DNA from: Enterococcus mundtii
Lineage (GTDB): Bacteria > Bacillota > Bacilli > Lactobacillales > Enterococcaceae
Direction of reading: 5' to 3'
Length of the DNA: 64,000 nucleotides
Assembly: GCF_013394305.1 (NCBI RefSeq)
Contig: NZ_AP019810.1
Location: 434,001-498,000, forward strand
The translations under genes were made by a program, and so were the position numbers. The number at the start of each line of letters is the position of its first letter. Positions within the stretch are counted from its first letter, which is position 1. Shown here piece by piece: positions 41,333-50,600 of the stretch. Under the pieces are notes generated by a model, which was not told where the DNA came from, did no database searches, and saw only the letters and a list, made by a program, of their open reading frames with translations.

Positions 41333-42943
41333 TTGCTTCAAATCTCCTCATGATAGATTGCGCAAGTATTCTTGCGGTTAGATTGATCAACAATAATAAG
41401 ATGGATAGGATAAAGATCTCAGTGAATCTGCCGAAATGTTGTAATTCTTTGATTTTGGTCGTGATCACCATCGTTCGGGCACTTGTCAAAAACACCACTG
41501 CACTGATCGTAACCATCGAATTTGTAAAATAGTAACAAGCCATTTCCACGATCGTCCGCTTTGAATTTGGAAGAATGATCCGAACCACTGTATCAAGCCA
41601 ACTATCCCCCATCATCTTCGCTGTGTTTTCCCAGTTGGGATTCATTTTTAATAAGGCACTTTTCGCTAACTGATAAGGGGTTGCAAAATAATGCACCATG
41701 TTGGCAATCACCAAAATACTGATCGTACTTTGAAGAGTTGTTCCGCTAAACACCAGCAAATAGGCAATCCCTAAAACCATTCCTGGAATCGAATTCGTGA
41801 TAGAAGCAAGACTATCGATCATTTTCAGGATCACGTTTTGTTTTGCGGATCTAGCGGTAAAAATGGCTGCCAAATAAGCAATAACTGTTCCAAACAACGC
41901 TGTCCATAAGGCAACGAATATCCCTGTATTCAACGTTCTTCTTAAATCAGACGTTTGTAGGAACGCTTCGATATGACGTGTAGTAAAAGTCATATCAAAG
42001 GGCCACCCTTCTACAAAAGGAAGAAGAAACATCACGAGGAAGACTCCTAAAATAAATAAACCACCAACTGTCAGTCCTACGCCAAAGAATAAATCTCTGA
42101 CAGGGTTGCTTTTTACTGACGTATTTGTCCCGGGGGTTGCATGATCATTTTTTTGGATCTTACGCAAAAACAGAATGCTAACGATCGAAGGAACTAACAT
42201 GATCAATGCAATGACGGCTCCTCGATTAAAGTCTGGGATCGAACCCATAAAGTACTCATACAATAAAGTCGTGATAAACGGTTCTCGCCCCCCACCGCTA
42301 CAGGTATACCAAAATCCGTAAAACTCATGAAAAAGGCTTGGACGAAAGCAACACCAAATGTTTTGCCCAAAGGTTGCAGGATTGTGATTTTCAATCCTCT
42401 AAAAAATCCGTCTCCCATCAATCTCGACACCGTCAAATAGCGTTTATCCAAATAATTCATGGCGTCATTCATCAATAAGAAAGTCACTGGGATCGTATAG
42501 ATCAGTAATCCTAAGATCACACCTGATTTTCCATAGATCGAAAACAATTCTTGACCGACTAGACGTGTCCACAATCCTTGACGGCCAAAAGAATAGATCA
42601 ACACAAACCCGTATGTGATGGTCGGTAATAACATTGGCAACATAAAGCATTTCTCAATCATCCACTTGAACCCCTTAGGTAGATTCGTAAAATGCATCCC
42701 GTAAGCAAACCAGAAGCCAAGAAAGGTGGCAAAAAGTGCTGTGAGCCCAGCAATGAGCAAACTATTACTTAACGCATTTAGCCAATCGAAGTTCCTTGCT
42801 AGTTCCCTGAACAACTCAAAGGAAAATCCGCCTTCAACAGTCAACGCTTCTTTCAAAACATTCGCTAAGGGATAAAACAATACGAGGACAAAACCAAACA
42901 AGATGAACGCTGGCAGTAGTGCTTCTATTTTCATCTTTCTCAT
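41259..42943 (-). pseudogene. 2-Aminoethylphosphonate ABC transporter permease, split by a frameshift in a G6 tract
   Basis: Two overlapping frames together encode one two-module permease of about 560 residues. The first half (42943 to 42203) starts RKMKIEALLPAFILFGFVL and is in frame through MSFTDFGIPVAVGG. The second half (open from 42263; homology resumes near 42285 with EPFITTLLYEYFMGS) continues to TARILAQSIMRRFE. The shift falls in a run of six G on the coding strand (42288-42293); seven G would restore one frame. It may be a true mutation, a contingency switch or a sequencing error. Both halves keep their EAA-type loops and membrane segments, so the damage is recent or the gene can be rescued by slippage. 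Confidence 0.82.
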
Positions 42944-43722
42944 GAGAAGCGAACCACTTTTTCATGAACTACGCCGGTTGCTTGAGTAAAGATCCGTTCA
43001 ATATTACGTCGTTTGATTTTTAGCTGATCGACAATAAATGCCTGTACAAAGGGTTCCATCGTATTCGTCACGATTTCTTTTGGTGTACTGTATTGTGCGA
43101 TTCGACCATCTTTCAAAACCATGATTTTATCAGAAAGGGTCAATGCCTCTTCTGGATCATGCGTAACGATGATCGTCGTTAAGTTCAGTTTTTTAGCAAT
43201 CAATTGGATACGTTCTTTGATCGATTCTTTGATGACACCGTCCAATGCACTTAAGGGCTCATCAAGTAACAATACTTGGGGTTTCATCACCAGAGTCCGA
43301 CCTAATGCCACCCGTTGTTTTTGCCCGCCAGATAGTTGGTGGATGCGTTTATCCAAATGATCATTCAAATCCAATAGATCGATCAATTCTTGCAATTCTT
43401 CTTTGGAAGTGATATTTTTTTGTTTTCGCAACCCGTACACCAAGTTTTCATAGGCACTTAGGTTAGGGAATAAAGCATAGTCCTGAAAGACAATATTAAA
43501 TGGTCGTTTTTCCATGACCTGTTTTGTGATATCTTCGCCATCATAAAGTAGTTGACCATTTGTTGGTTGCTCCAATCCAAGGATGATATTCAATAAAGTT
43601 GTTTTTCCTGAACCCGAAGCACCGAGTATCGAAACGATCTCACCTTTAGCGATCGATACATTGATTTCTTTTAAAACTTCATGATGATTAAACGTCTTAC
43701 TAATACCATCTAGCTTTAACAT
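42940..43722 (-). CDS. phnT: 2-Aminoethylphosphonate ABC transporter, ATP-binding protein
   Basis: ATPase of 260 residues with all motifs: Walker A GASGSGKTTLL, Q-loop FQDYALFPNL, signature LSGGQKQRVALGR, Walker B VLLLDEPLSALD and H-loop IIVTHD. It is the first gene of the phn operon, overlapping the permease start by four bases. The C-terminal 30 residues beyond the nucleotide domain lack a TOBE domain. AGGAG precedes ATG 43722. It energises uptake of 2-aminoethylphosphonate as a phosphorus and nitrogen source, judged from the enzymes downstream. Confidence 0.9.
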   Translation of the reverse strand: MLKLDGISKTFNHHEVLKEINVSIAKGEIVSILGASGSGKTTLLNIILGLEQPTNGQLLYDGEDITKQVMEKRPFNIVFQDYALFPNLSAYENLVYGLRKQKNITSKEELQELIDLLDLNDHLDKRIHQLSGGQKQRVALGRTLVMKPQVLLLDEPLSALDGVIKESIKERIQLIAKKLNLTTIIVTHDPEEALTLSDKIMVLKDGRIAQYSTPKEIVTNTMEPFVQAFIVDQLKIKRRNIERIFTQATGVVHEKVVRFS

Positions 43723-43866
43723 GCGTTCACTCCTTTGTTCTTTCTATACTGCTAATTGTAGAAAATCACTTTTTACTTCTGATTAACTTTAAGTAAATTA
43801 TTTGTAGGAATATATATTTTTTGTGTAAATTTTCTAATCATTTTCAGATAAGTATTTCTATAAAAA

Positions 43867-43921
43867 AACAGTGGCTTGCTTCAATGCGCTATCCTCAGCA
43901 TTGAAAGCAGACCACTGTTTC
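43867..43921. terminator. Terminator of the DXS-like gene
   Basis: A long stem AACAGTGGCTTGCTTCAATGC / GCATTGAAAGCAGACCACTGTT (a few mismatches) between the DXS-like gene and the phn promoter region, with A/T runs on both sides. It also marks the left end of the ~310-base gap, in which no promoter boxes could be fixed. Confidence 0.8.
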
Positions 43922-44032
43922 AGTGATTACTTATTAGATCATTTTATTTATCTATTTGATGTAAATTTGGTTCAAGTGTAAGCTCGCTTCGTTCCAAATC
44001 GTTCTCCGGAAATAAGCACTTCTTCGACTTGA

Positions 44033-45796
44033 TTATCGTTGCTCGGCAAGTGTTTCTTTAATATTTTTCACGATATTCTCTACTGTCAGCCCATTTTCCG
44101 CTAATAGTTCTGATGCTTCATAGCGATCATGAAAAGCTTTATCTAAGCCGTAAGTTTGTACACGAATCGTTGCATCTCCTAAATAGCCAGCGACCATTTG
44201 ACCGTAGCCACCTTCCAAGAGACCATCTTCAAGTGTTACTACTATATCGTGCGTATCTTTAAGTTCATCCAGTAATTCAGTATCTAAACCAGAGATGAAC
44301 GCTGGATTGATCACCGTAGCAGTTAGTTGGAGATGTTTCTTCAATTCAACAGCGACTTCTTCTGCCAAACCATAAAAATTACCTACACCAATGATTGCTA
44401 CTTTTTCGCCTTTTTGGATGACTTTGTTCTTATATAACTGACTGTAATCTGTTCGATCTACTTTACCATAAGAAGTGATTGGGCCGACTGGTACGCGGAT
44501 TGCCACTAATCGATCCGTTTGATCGATCGTCCATTCAAGCATCGCTAAGTATTCTTCTTTAGTTGTCGGTGCTAAGTAGACTAGATTTGGGATATGACTC
44601 AAAAATGGAATATCAAAGATCCCTAAATGACTTTCATCATTCATTCCGTTTACAGAAGCAAGTGTCACGAGGATCGTACCTGATAAACGATTCAACGCTA
44701 AGTCATGAGAAATTTGATCGTAACTTCTTTGTAAAAATGGTGAATGGACTGCCCATACAGGTTTTACCCCGCCTTTAGCTAAACCAGCAGTCATCGTCGC
44801 CGCATGTTCTTCGGCAATCCCTACATCAACAAATTGTGCGCCAACTTGTTGACGTTGTTCCGGTGTAAATAAAATCATCGGTGTGCCTGCATTTACTGCC
44901 ACAACTGTTGGATCATCCGCCATTTTGCGCAATAAGAAGTCTGTTGTTAGACCGCTATAGGTTTCTGCTCCTTTCGATCGCAGATACTCACCTGTTTCGA
45001 GACTAAACGGTCCACCCGCATGGAACTTTTCGCGATTTTCTTCTGCAAAGGAGAAACCTTTTCCTTTGACGGTATGGATATGCAACACAACTGGCTCTTT
45101 TTGATCTTTTACTTCTTCGAATAACTCGATCAAAGCAGCTAAATGATTACCTGCGTCAAGATAGCGATAATCAAGTCCTAATGCTTTAAAGAAATTGTTC
45201 GTGGCCTGACCATTCGTTTCCCTTAGCTCTTTGAGATTTTTGTAAAGTCCTCCATGATTTTCTGCGATCGACTGGTCATTATCATTGACGATAATGATCG
45301 TATTGGTGCCTAGTTCAGAAATATTATTCAAACCTTCATAGGCTAAACCTCCCGATAAAGACCCATCGCCAATCACTACAACGACATTATTTTTTTCGTT
45401 TTTTAAATCTCTCGCCTTAGCTAAACCATTTGCTAAAGACAATGAAGTCGATGTATGTCCGATCGTAAAGAGATCATGTTCACTCTCTAATGGGTTCGTG
45501 TAACCTGAGACTTCCTGATAATGTGCTTGGTCCAAAAACGCTTGCGCTCTTCCTGTCAACATTTTATGCACATAGGTTTGGTGTGAGACATCAAAAACAA
45601 ATTGATCTTTTGGTGAATCGAACACATAATGTAGCGCTACCGTCATTTCAACAACGCCTAGATTGGGGCCATTATGTCCACCATATTGGCTGATTTTTTG
45701 CAATAACGCGGCACGTGCTTCCTCTACCACTTGTTGAAGCTCTTCTTGCTTCAATTTCTTTAGATCTTGAGGACCTTTTATTTGTTTTAATAACAT
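44033..45796 (-). CDS. dxs: 1-Deoxy-D-xylulose-5-phosphate synthase-like TPP enzyme
   Basis: A 587-residue transketolase-type enzyme. The N-terminal TPP half has GGHNGPNLGVVEMTVALHYV, DVSHQTYVHKMLTGR (DVGHQ in canonical DXS), GHTSTSLSLANGLA and VVIGDGSLSGGLAYEGLNN. The pyrimidine half contains DVGIAEEHAATMTAGLA and the C-terminal domain is transketolase-like. It is shorter than typical DXS (about 620-640). Enterococci make isoprenoids by the mevalonate route, and no other MEP-pathway gene is in view, so supply of deoxyxylulose phosphate for thiamine or pyridoxal, or another acyloin reaction, is possible. It stands alone between two terminators. Confidence 0.85.
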   Translation of the reverse strand: MLLKQIKGPQDLKKLKQEELQQVVEEARAALLQKISQYGGHNGPNLGVVEMTVALHYVFDSPKDQFVFDVSHQTYVHKMLTGRAQAFLDQAHYQEVSGYTNPLESEHDLFTIGHTSTSLSLANGLAKARDLKNEKNNVVVVIGDGSLSGGLAYEGLNNISELGTNTIIIVNDNDQSIAENHGGLYKNLKELRETNGQATNNFFKALGLDYRYLDAGNHLAALIELFEEVKDQKEPVVLHIHTVKGKGFSFAEENREKFHAGGPFSLETGEYLRSKGAETYSGLTTDFLLRKMADDPTVVAVNAGTPMILFTPEQRQQVGAQFVDVGIAEEHAATMTAGLAKGGVKPVWAVHSPFLQRSYDQISHDLALNRLSGTILVTLASVNGMNDESHLGIFDIPFLSHIPNLVYLAPTTKEEYLAMLEWTIDQTDRLVAIRVPVGPITSYGKVDRTDYSQLYKNKVIQKGEKVAIIGVGNFYGLAEEVAVELKKHLQLTATVINPAFISGLDTELLDELKDTHDIVVTLEDGLLEGGYGQMVAGYLGDATIRVQTYGLDKAFHDRYEASELLAENGLTVENIVKNIKETLAEQR

Positions 45797-45930
45797 GAAT
45801 TTCCCTCCTTTATTTCTGCTTAATCATACACCTTGAACCGAACTCTAAGTCAAGTGATTTTTTTAACAAATAATTCTGATTTGCGAAAATGTTGAACCTG
45901 CTGTTATAAAGCTATTTTTTATAAAAAAAA

Positions 45931-45962
45931 AAAAACGTAGATCCTTCAATCTACGGTTTTTA
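45931..45962. terminator. Terminator downstream of the first WxL-associated operon
   Basis: AAAACGTAGAT pairs with ATCTACGGTTTT, flanked by an A12 run on one side and T5 on the other. Confidence 0.85.
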
Positions 45963-45994
45963 TTTATTTCTTCGATGAATAGTTCACAATGATT

Positions 45995-46342
45995 TTACCC
46001 ATTTTTTTTTGGATTTCGTCGCTTGTCACGAATAATTTGATAACTAACAAGAACGATCAAAATCAAAATCACACCTGTCAAAACGTACAATACTTGTATT
46101 TGTTCTCCCAATGGTGGTAAAACGTTCTTTTTAGGCGGTGCGCTTGGTGTCACTGATTCTTTCGGATCATCGGTGTTCGGCTTTGTGGGGCTTGTTTCTT
46201 GTATCGCATTTGAATCAAACTCTAGTTCTCCAGTGACTTCAATGGTATTAGAACTAGCTTCTATGTGCGTTTGTGGCAATCCAACGATCAATAGACTTAA
46301 AGCCATGAACAAACAAAGAATTGTTTGTTTTTTTTGTTTCAT
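45995..46342 (-). CDS. Small cell-surface protein with non-canonical LPxxG sorting-like tail
   Basis: A 115-residue exported protein. The signal peptide QTILCLFMALSLLIVGLPQT is followed by a short mature region with a Thr/Pro/Ser-rich linker (SPTKPNTDDPKESVTPSAPP). The C-terminus has LPPLGEQ, a membrane helix VLYVLTGVILILIVLVSY and a basic tail RDKRRNPKKNG. This is the build of sortase substrates, but the threonine of LPXTG is leucine. WxL operons usually carry one such small LPXTG protein; here it is the last gene of the operon headed by the 2006-residue protein. It may simply be membrane-anchored. Confidence 0.72.
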   Translation of the reverse strand: MKQKKQTILCLFMALSLLIVGLPQTHIEASSNTIEVTGELEFDSNAIQETSPTKPNTDDPKESVTPSAPPKKNVLPPLGEQIQVLYVLTGVILILIVLVSYQIIRDKRRNPKKNG

Positions 46343-46363
46343 CCAATCACCTCACGATTTGAA

Positions 46364-47020
46364 CTATGGATAAGGATCTCCAGCTTCATCTAGCGCTTCA
46401 ATATTCAATGTCAACGTACTTGCAATTGAGATTGATCCTTTATCCGTTGGAAAATCAAGAACATCAGTATCAACATCCCCTTCAAAAGTAAACGTCGCTG
46501 TGCTTGCTCCTGTTAAATCACCAGGACGTGCATTCGGTGAAGCTAAAGTCATAAAGTCTTGTGATAAGGTTGAATTCACCGAACCATTTTCAATCAAAAG
46601 ATTGCTGTCTCCTAAACTACCAACCAATGTTAACCGATCGATTGCTGAGATATCACCAGATGAAACTGCGTAATTTCCTAGAGTGATTTTTACTGGACGA
46701 CCTGAATGATTGGTGATCGTATGCTCTCCACCTAGAATTGTCTTATAGTCTTCTGGTTCAGTGAAGAAGACCGCTTTTAAAGGTAACGTCACATTCAACC
46801 ATTTATCTGGATTTCCTGGTTCTGGCGCTTCCGGATCTGTGTTATCAAAACCTATAGTTCCATCGATCGCCACATCTGCAGTCTTATCGATCGATCCACC
46901 TAATGAATTATCGATCGTTTGATCATCTCCGTTGATGACAATATCAGCTTGAACACTTGCCCCTGCTGCTAAAATCGTGCCGAACATCAAACCTGTTGCT
47001 AGAATATTTTTTGCTTTCAT
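46364..47020 (-). CDS. WxL-operon small secreted protein (SwpA-like)
   Basis: A 218-residue secreted protein with signal peptide KNILATGLMFGTILAAGASV, cleaved near VQAD. The mature part is beta-rich with the block KWLNVTLPLKAVFFTEPEDY and HTITNHSGRPVKITLGNYA. A similar block (VTLPVRMAFDVL, then YEVVNHSTTTELTVSF) forms the C-terminus of the 2006-residue protein encoded upstream, so both share one domain. The paired tryptophan motifs of true WxL domains are not evident. It is located 59 bases downstream of the membrane-protein gene. Confidence 0.68.
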   Translation of the reverse strand: MKAKNILATGLMFGTILAAGASVQADIVINGDDQTIDNSLGGSIDKTADVAIDGTIGFDNTDPEAPEPGNPDKWLNVTLPLKAVFFTEPEDYKTILGGEHTITNHSGRPVKITLGNYAVSSGDISAIDRLTLVGSLGDSNLLIENGSVNSTLSQDFMTLASPNARPGDLTGASTATFTFEGDVDTDVLDFPTDKGSISIASTLTLNIEALDEAGDPYP

Positions 47021-47079
47021 TTTGTTTTCTCCTTTATTTATGTCTTTATATCCTAAAGCATGATTGCTTTATTCCCTCT

Positions 47080-47619
47080 TTATTGATTGACATTGATGGT
47101 CACGTCAACCGTCGTTTTACCCATAAGCTTTTTATTTTCTAAATCATAAAACTCTAGTTCCACTACTCCTGGATGCGTGCCTGTCGTTAACTCTTTTGCT
47201 AATGTCAATTCGGTTACTTCATATCCAGGCTCCAATAAGCCTGTTTCATATAATGTTTCTTTAGAATCCTTCATAGACAATATGGCTTGTTGCCCATAAC
47301 GATTGGTCGGCAAGTTTTGGATCCAGATATTGCCCGTTTTCCCATCCGCATTGACACTGACTTCTGGATACACATTGATAGTTACATTACTATCGTCTAC
47401 CGCTTGATTGGCATATTTTTTCAGTTGATCGCCTGTCATTTTTTCCGCATGTTTGATTTCCGGAAAATCGTCCGACAAAATCTGCGTTGGTTGGATATTG
47501 ACATACCAATACCAACCAATCGCAACAAACGCAAGCAATAATAAAAGAAGCGCCAGTAATCTTTTTTTCTTTTGTTGTTCATTTTTTTCAGTTATTTTCT
47601 GTGTTTCCTGTGTGATCAT
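47080..47619 (-). CDS. Membrane-anchored hypothetical protein of the first WxL-associated operon
   Basis: A 179-residue protein from ATG 47619 (AGAAGGTGAAC upstream; the longer frame from 47643 lacks this). A basic/charged cytoplasmic start (QKITEKNEQQKKKR) precedes one membrane helix LLALLLLLLAFVAIGWYWYV (about 22-41). The extracellular domain of ~135 residues contains NVTINVYPEVSVNADGKTGN, NLPTNRYGQQAILSMKD and ends VDVTINVNQ. No known family was recognised. Its place between the giant surface protein and the SwpA-like protein suggests a role in display or anchoring of these proteins. Confidence 0.7.
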   Translation of the reverse strand: MITQETQKITEKNEQQKKKRLLALLLLLLAFVAIGWYWYVNIQPTQILSDDFPEIKHAEKMTGDQLKKYANQAVDDSNVTINVYPEVSVNADGKTGNIWIQNLPTNRYGQQAILSMKDSKETLYETGLLEPGYEVTELTLAKELTTGTHPGVVELEFYDLENKKLMGKTTVDVTINVNQ

Positions 47620-47639
47620 GTTCACCTTCTTGTGTGTGT

Positions 47640-50600
47640 TCAATTTATCTTCGCAGCAAGGTGTAAATTTAACTTGCCTGTTACTTTATTATTTTGTGTG
47701 GTATCCCCAAAATATTTTCCTGTAAAACCAAGCGACATTCGGGAATCTGACGGCACTGATTCCGCCCATTGAGTACCAGCAAAAGTACTTGCTTGTCCAA
47801 CTAACGGCTTTTCAGATGGTGCCGCACCGATTCGTTGTAAATATAAAAACATCGATTCGCTCGTCGTCTCTTGTTCTGATGAATCTAAAAAGACAATATT
47901 TGAAGTACTTGCTAATTCCACATCGTTTTTGGTATGGAAGGAAACTGTCAGTTCTGTCGTTGTCGAATGATTGACCACCTCGTAATCATCACTAGTCACT
48001 TGATCGTCTAAGACATCAAAAGCCATCCGAACCGGTAACGTTACATGGATCGCTGGATCACTTTCCACCACAAAAGGAACGGTATATTCCCATGTGGCTG
48101 TTTCACCATTAACCAATGACTCGCTGACAACGATCTTACCAATCGTCGCTCCTTCTTTTGACGTATCAGGATATTGAGTGAAACCTTCAATTTTCAAGGT
48201 TGGATATTGACTGATATCTAAATATCGCCCAACTTGACGATCCATATCTTCACGAGACATTCCTAACACTGTTTTTTGTTCCCTTGGATTTAAACGATCG
48301 ATGTTTATTCGTTCAAACCCCTTCGCAGTGATTTGATAACGACTTCGATTATCCGATATCCTTGACTGCACCACATTATCTTGGAAGTTGTCCAGTCTGC
48401 CATTGGCTTCTGCATGGAAAATTTCCACGATATCGCCTTTCGTAACTGATAGTCTTCGATTTGTTCCAAAACCATTCAATGTGTCTAACCTTTGATTGCC
48501 ATTTACAGAAAAATCGAAATCTGGCGTTTGTGCATTCATTGGACCACTAGAAACAGTTGCTTGGTTATAGTGCCTGATTTGATAATACATATCATCTCCA
48601 AAATAGGGATGAACCGAAGTTCCAGCTAATGCACTATTATAGGTCGCAACAATTTGTGTTTGATCACTGTTCAAGCTTAAAGTTGCTGCTCGTAGGTCTG
48701 TTCCTTGAAAACTAATGCCTCTTACATTTAGCGAATGACCAAACTGATAAGTGACAGGAACATCGATCGTAGCTAATACTGTGCCATTTTTTGAAACCTC
48801 TACACGTGCAGCTTGACCATTCAGTGAATCAGGGAAACTTACAAAACGTGCATCATAATCCTCTGTTTCAGTTTGATCTTTGAAGACTGTGACAAAGTCT
48901 TTTGCCTGATAATCCGTTTCTCCATATCCATAGTTCAAAACTTGGTTCTTTGGCTGGATATCTGTATAATTTCCGATACCAGTAAAACCAATGATGCCTT
49001 GTTCATTGATGACCCCGATTGAAAAGCGTTCGGCATTATTCCGATTGATCTGGAATGTACCTGATGTGATCTCTCCTGCCAAGTCCGCTTGATATGGATT
49101 GAATAAGCGAACAGGTTGTCCTGCAAGATCTAAAGTTACTGTTACTTGGTTGGTTGAGACAGCTGTATCTACTTCTGGTTGGATCGAGTGGAAGAACTCG
49201 GCTGTTTGCGCTCCATTCGTCTGCCACCTCAAGTACGGATAAGTTCGATTGGCATTGCTCCCCAAAGCAAAACCTGTGAACCACTTTTCACCAAACCCAA
49301 GTTCAGTTATAGCTGTATCAATCAGCCCTATGGTGCTACTTGCTTCCCCCGCACCATTTGTCGTCGTTTTTCTTGTAGTGGTTGCATCAAAATATACATT
49401 GCTTGCTGTAATTCCTGTGGTAGTATTCGAAATTGGTTCTCCAGCAGTAAATCCTGCGACGAATAAATTCGTAAGCTTTGCGGTAGCAGTTGCACTTATC
49501 GCTCCGATCACCCCTTGTGCATTTGATGAACCAACACTATAATTGTCGGTCATCACTAACTGAGCATTGCCTTCGATCTTTCCGACAAAACCACCAGATC
49601 CACTAGTAACATTCCCAAGGATATAGCCATTGTGATAACTCTCATTGATCGTTACATTTCCTGCTAAACGACCAACAAATCCGCCAGCATAACTATTTCC
49701 ACTTCGTAAATCACTCGAATTGATACTTCGCTCAATCTGCACTTGACCATTTTCTGTCACATAGCCAATCAATCCTCCACGATAGCTAGCAGTTAAAGAA
49801 TTAACTGTCGAGCGAGTTTCACTATGTGTATCGATGATCGTAACTGTACCAGATACTTCACCGACCAGCCCGCCTAGATTCAAGGTATAATTATTACCAC
49901 CAGTAAAATTCACTTTTGAACTAGCGTGATTTATGGTAAGCACGCCCGTCGTGCGACCGACGAGACCACCTAATAGACCGTTCGAAGTATTCGAGTGAAG
50001 ATTACTTGATGCTTGGCTATTCGTAATCGTTAGTTGTCCATTGTTTTCTCCAATAAAAGCTCCACTTCCATTTGACTGGTTTGAAACAATGCTACTGTTA
50101 CTGTCCATCCTGATATTCTCAAGTTCAACAATATTTCCTGTACCGATTTGAGCAATCACCCCGGCTGTATAGTTGGTATATGACTGTTCTCTAGTATTCG
50201 TCACTCTCAAGTTTTCAAATGTCAGATTCTCAATTCGTAAAGAATCATTCCCGACTGAGCGAATAAAGGCTAAGTCTATTTCTCCACTAGTCAAAGTCAA
50301 ATTCTTGATGACCGCATGATTACCGATCAATTTCCCTCCGTATCCTTGTCTGCCAGAAAAAGTACCTGCATTTGCCATATCGATTGCTATCCCATCTTCT
50401 GGTTCAATCGAATAGTTTTCATCGTCTGGATCAAAAGGTGCTTGACTATTCAAAAAGCGACTTAGATCTTCTGATGTACGAATGACCGTTTGCACATAAT
50501 TTGCTGTCACTGTTGCATCTTCTGTCCCCATCGTGAAAGTAGCCGTTCGATTTTTTTGATCAACATTTGTCACTGTACTTCCTGTGCCTGTCACGCTAAA

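Noticed and set aside
47287-47725. Plus-strand open frames antisense to the WxL operon
   Set aside because: Shadow frames of well-supported minus-strand genes; no start signals.
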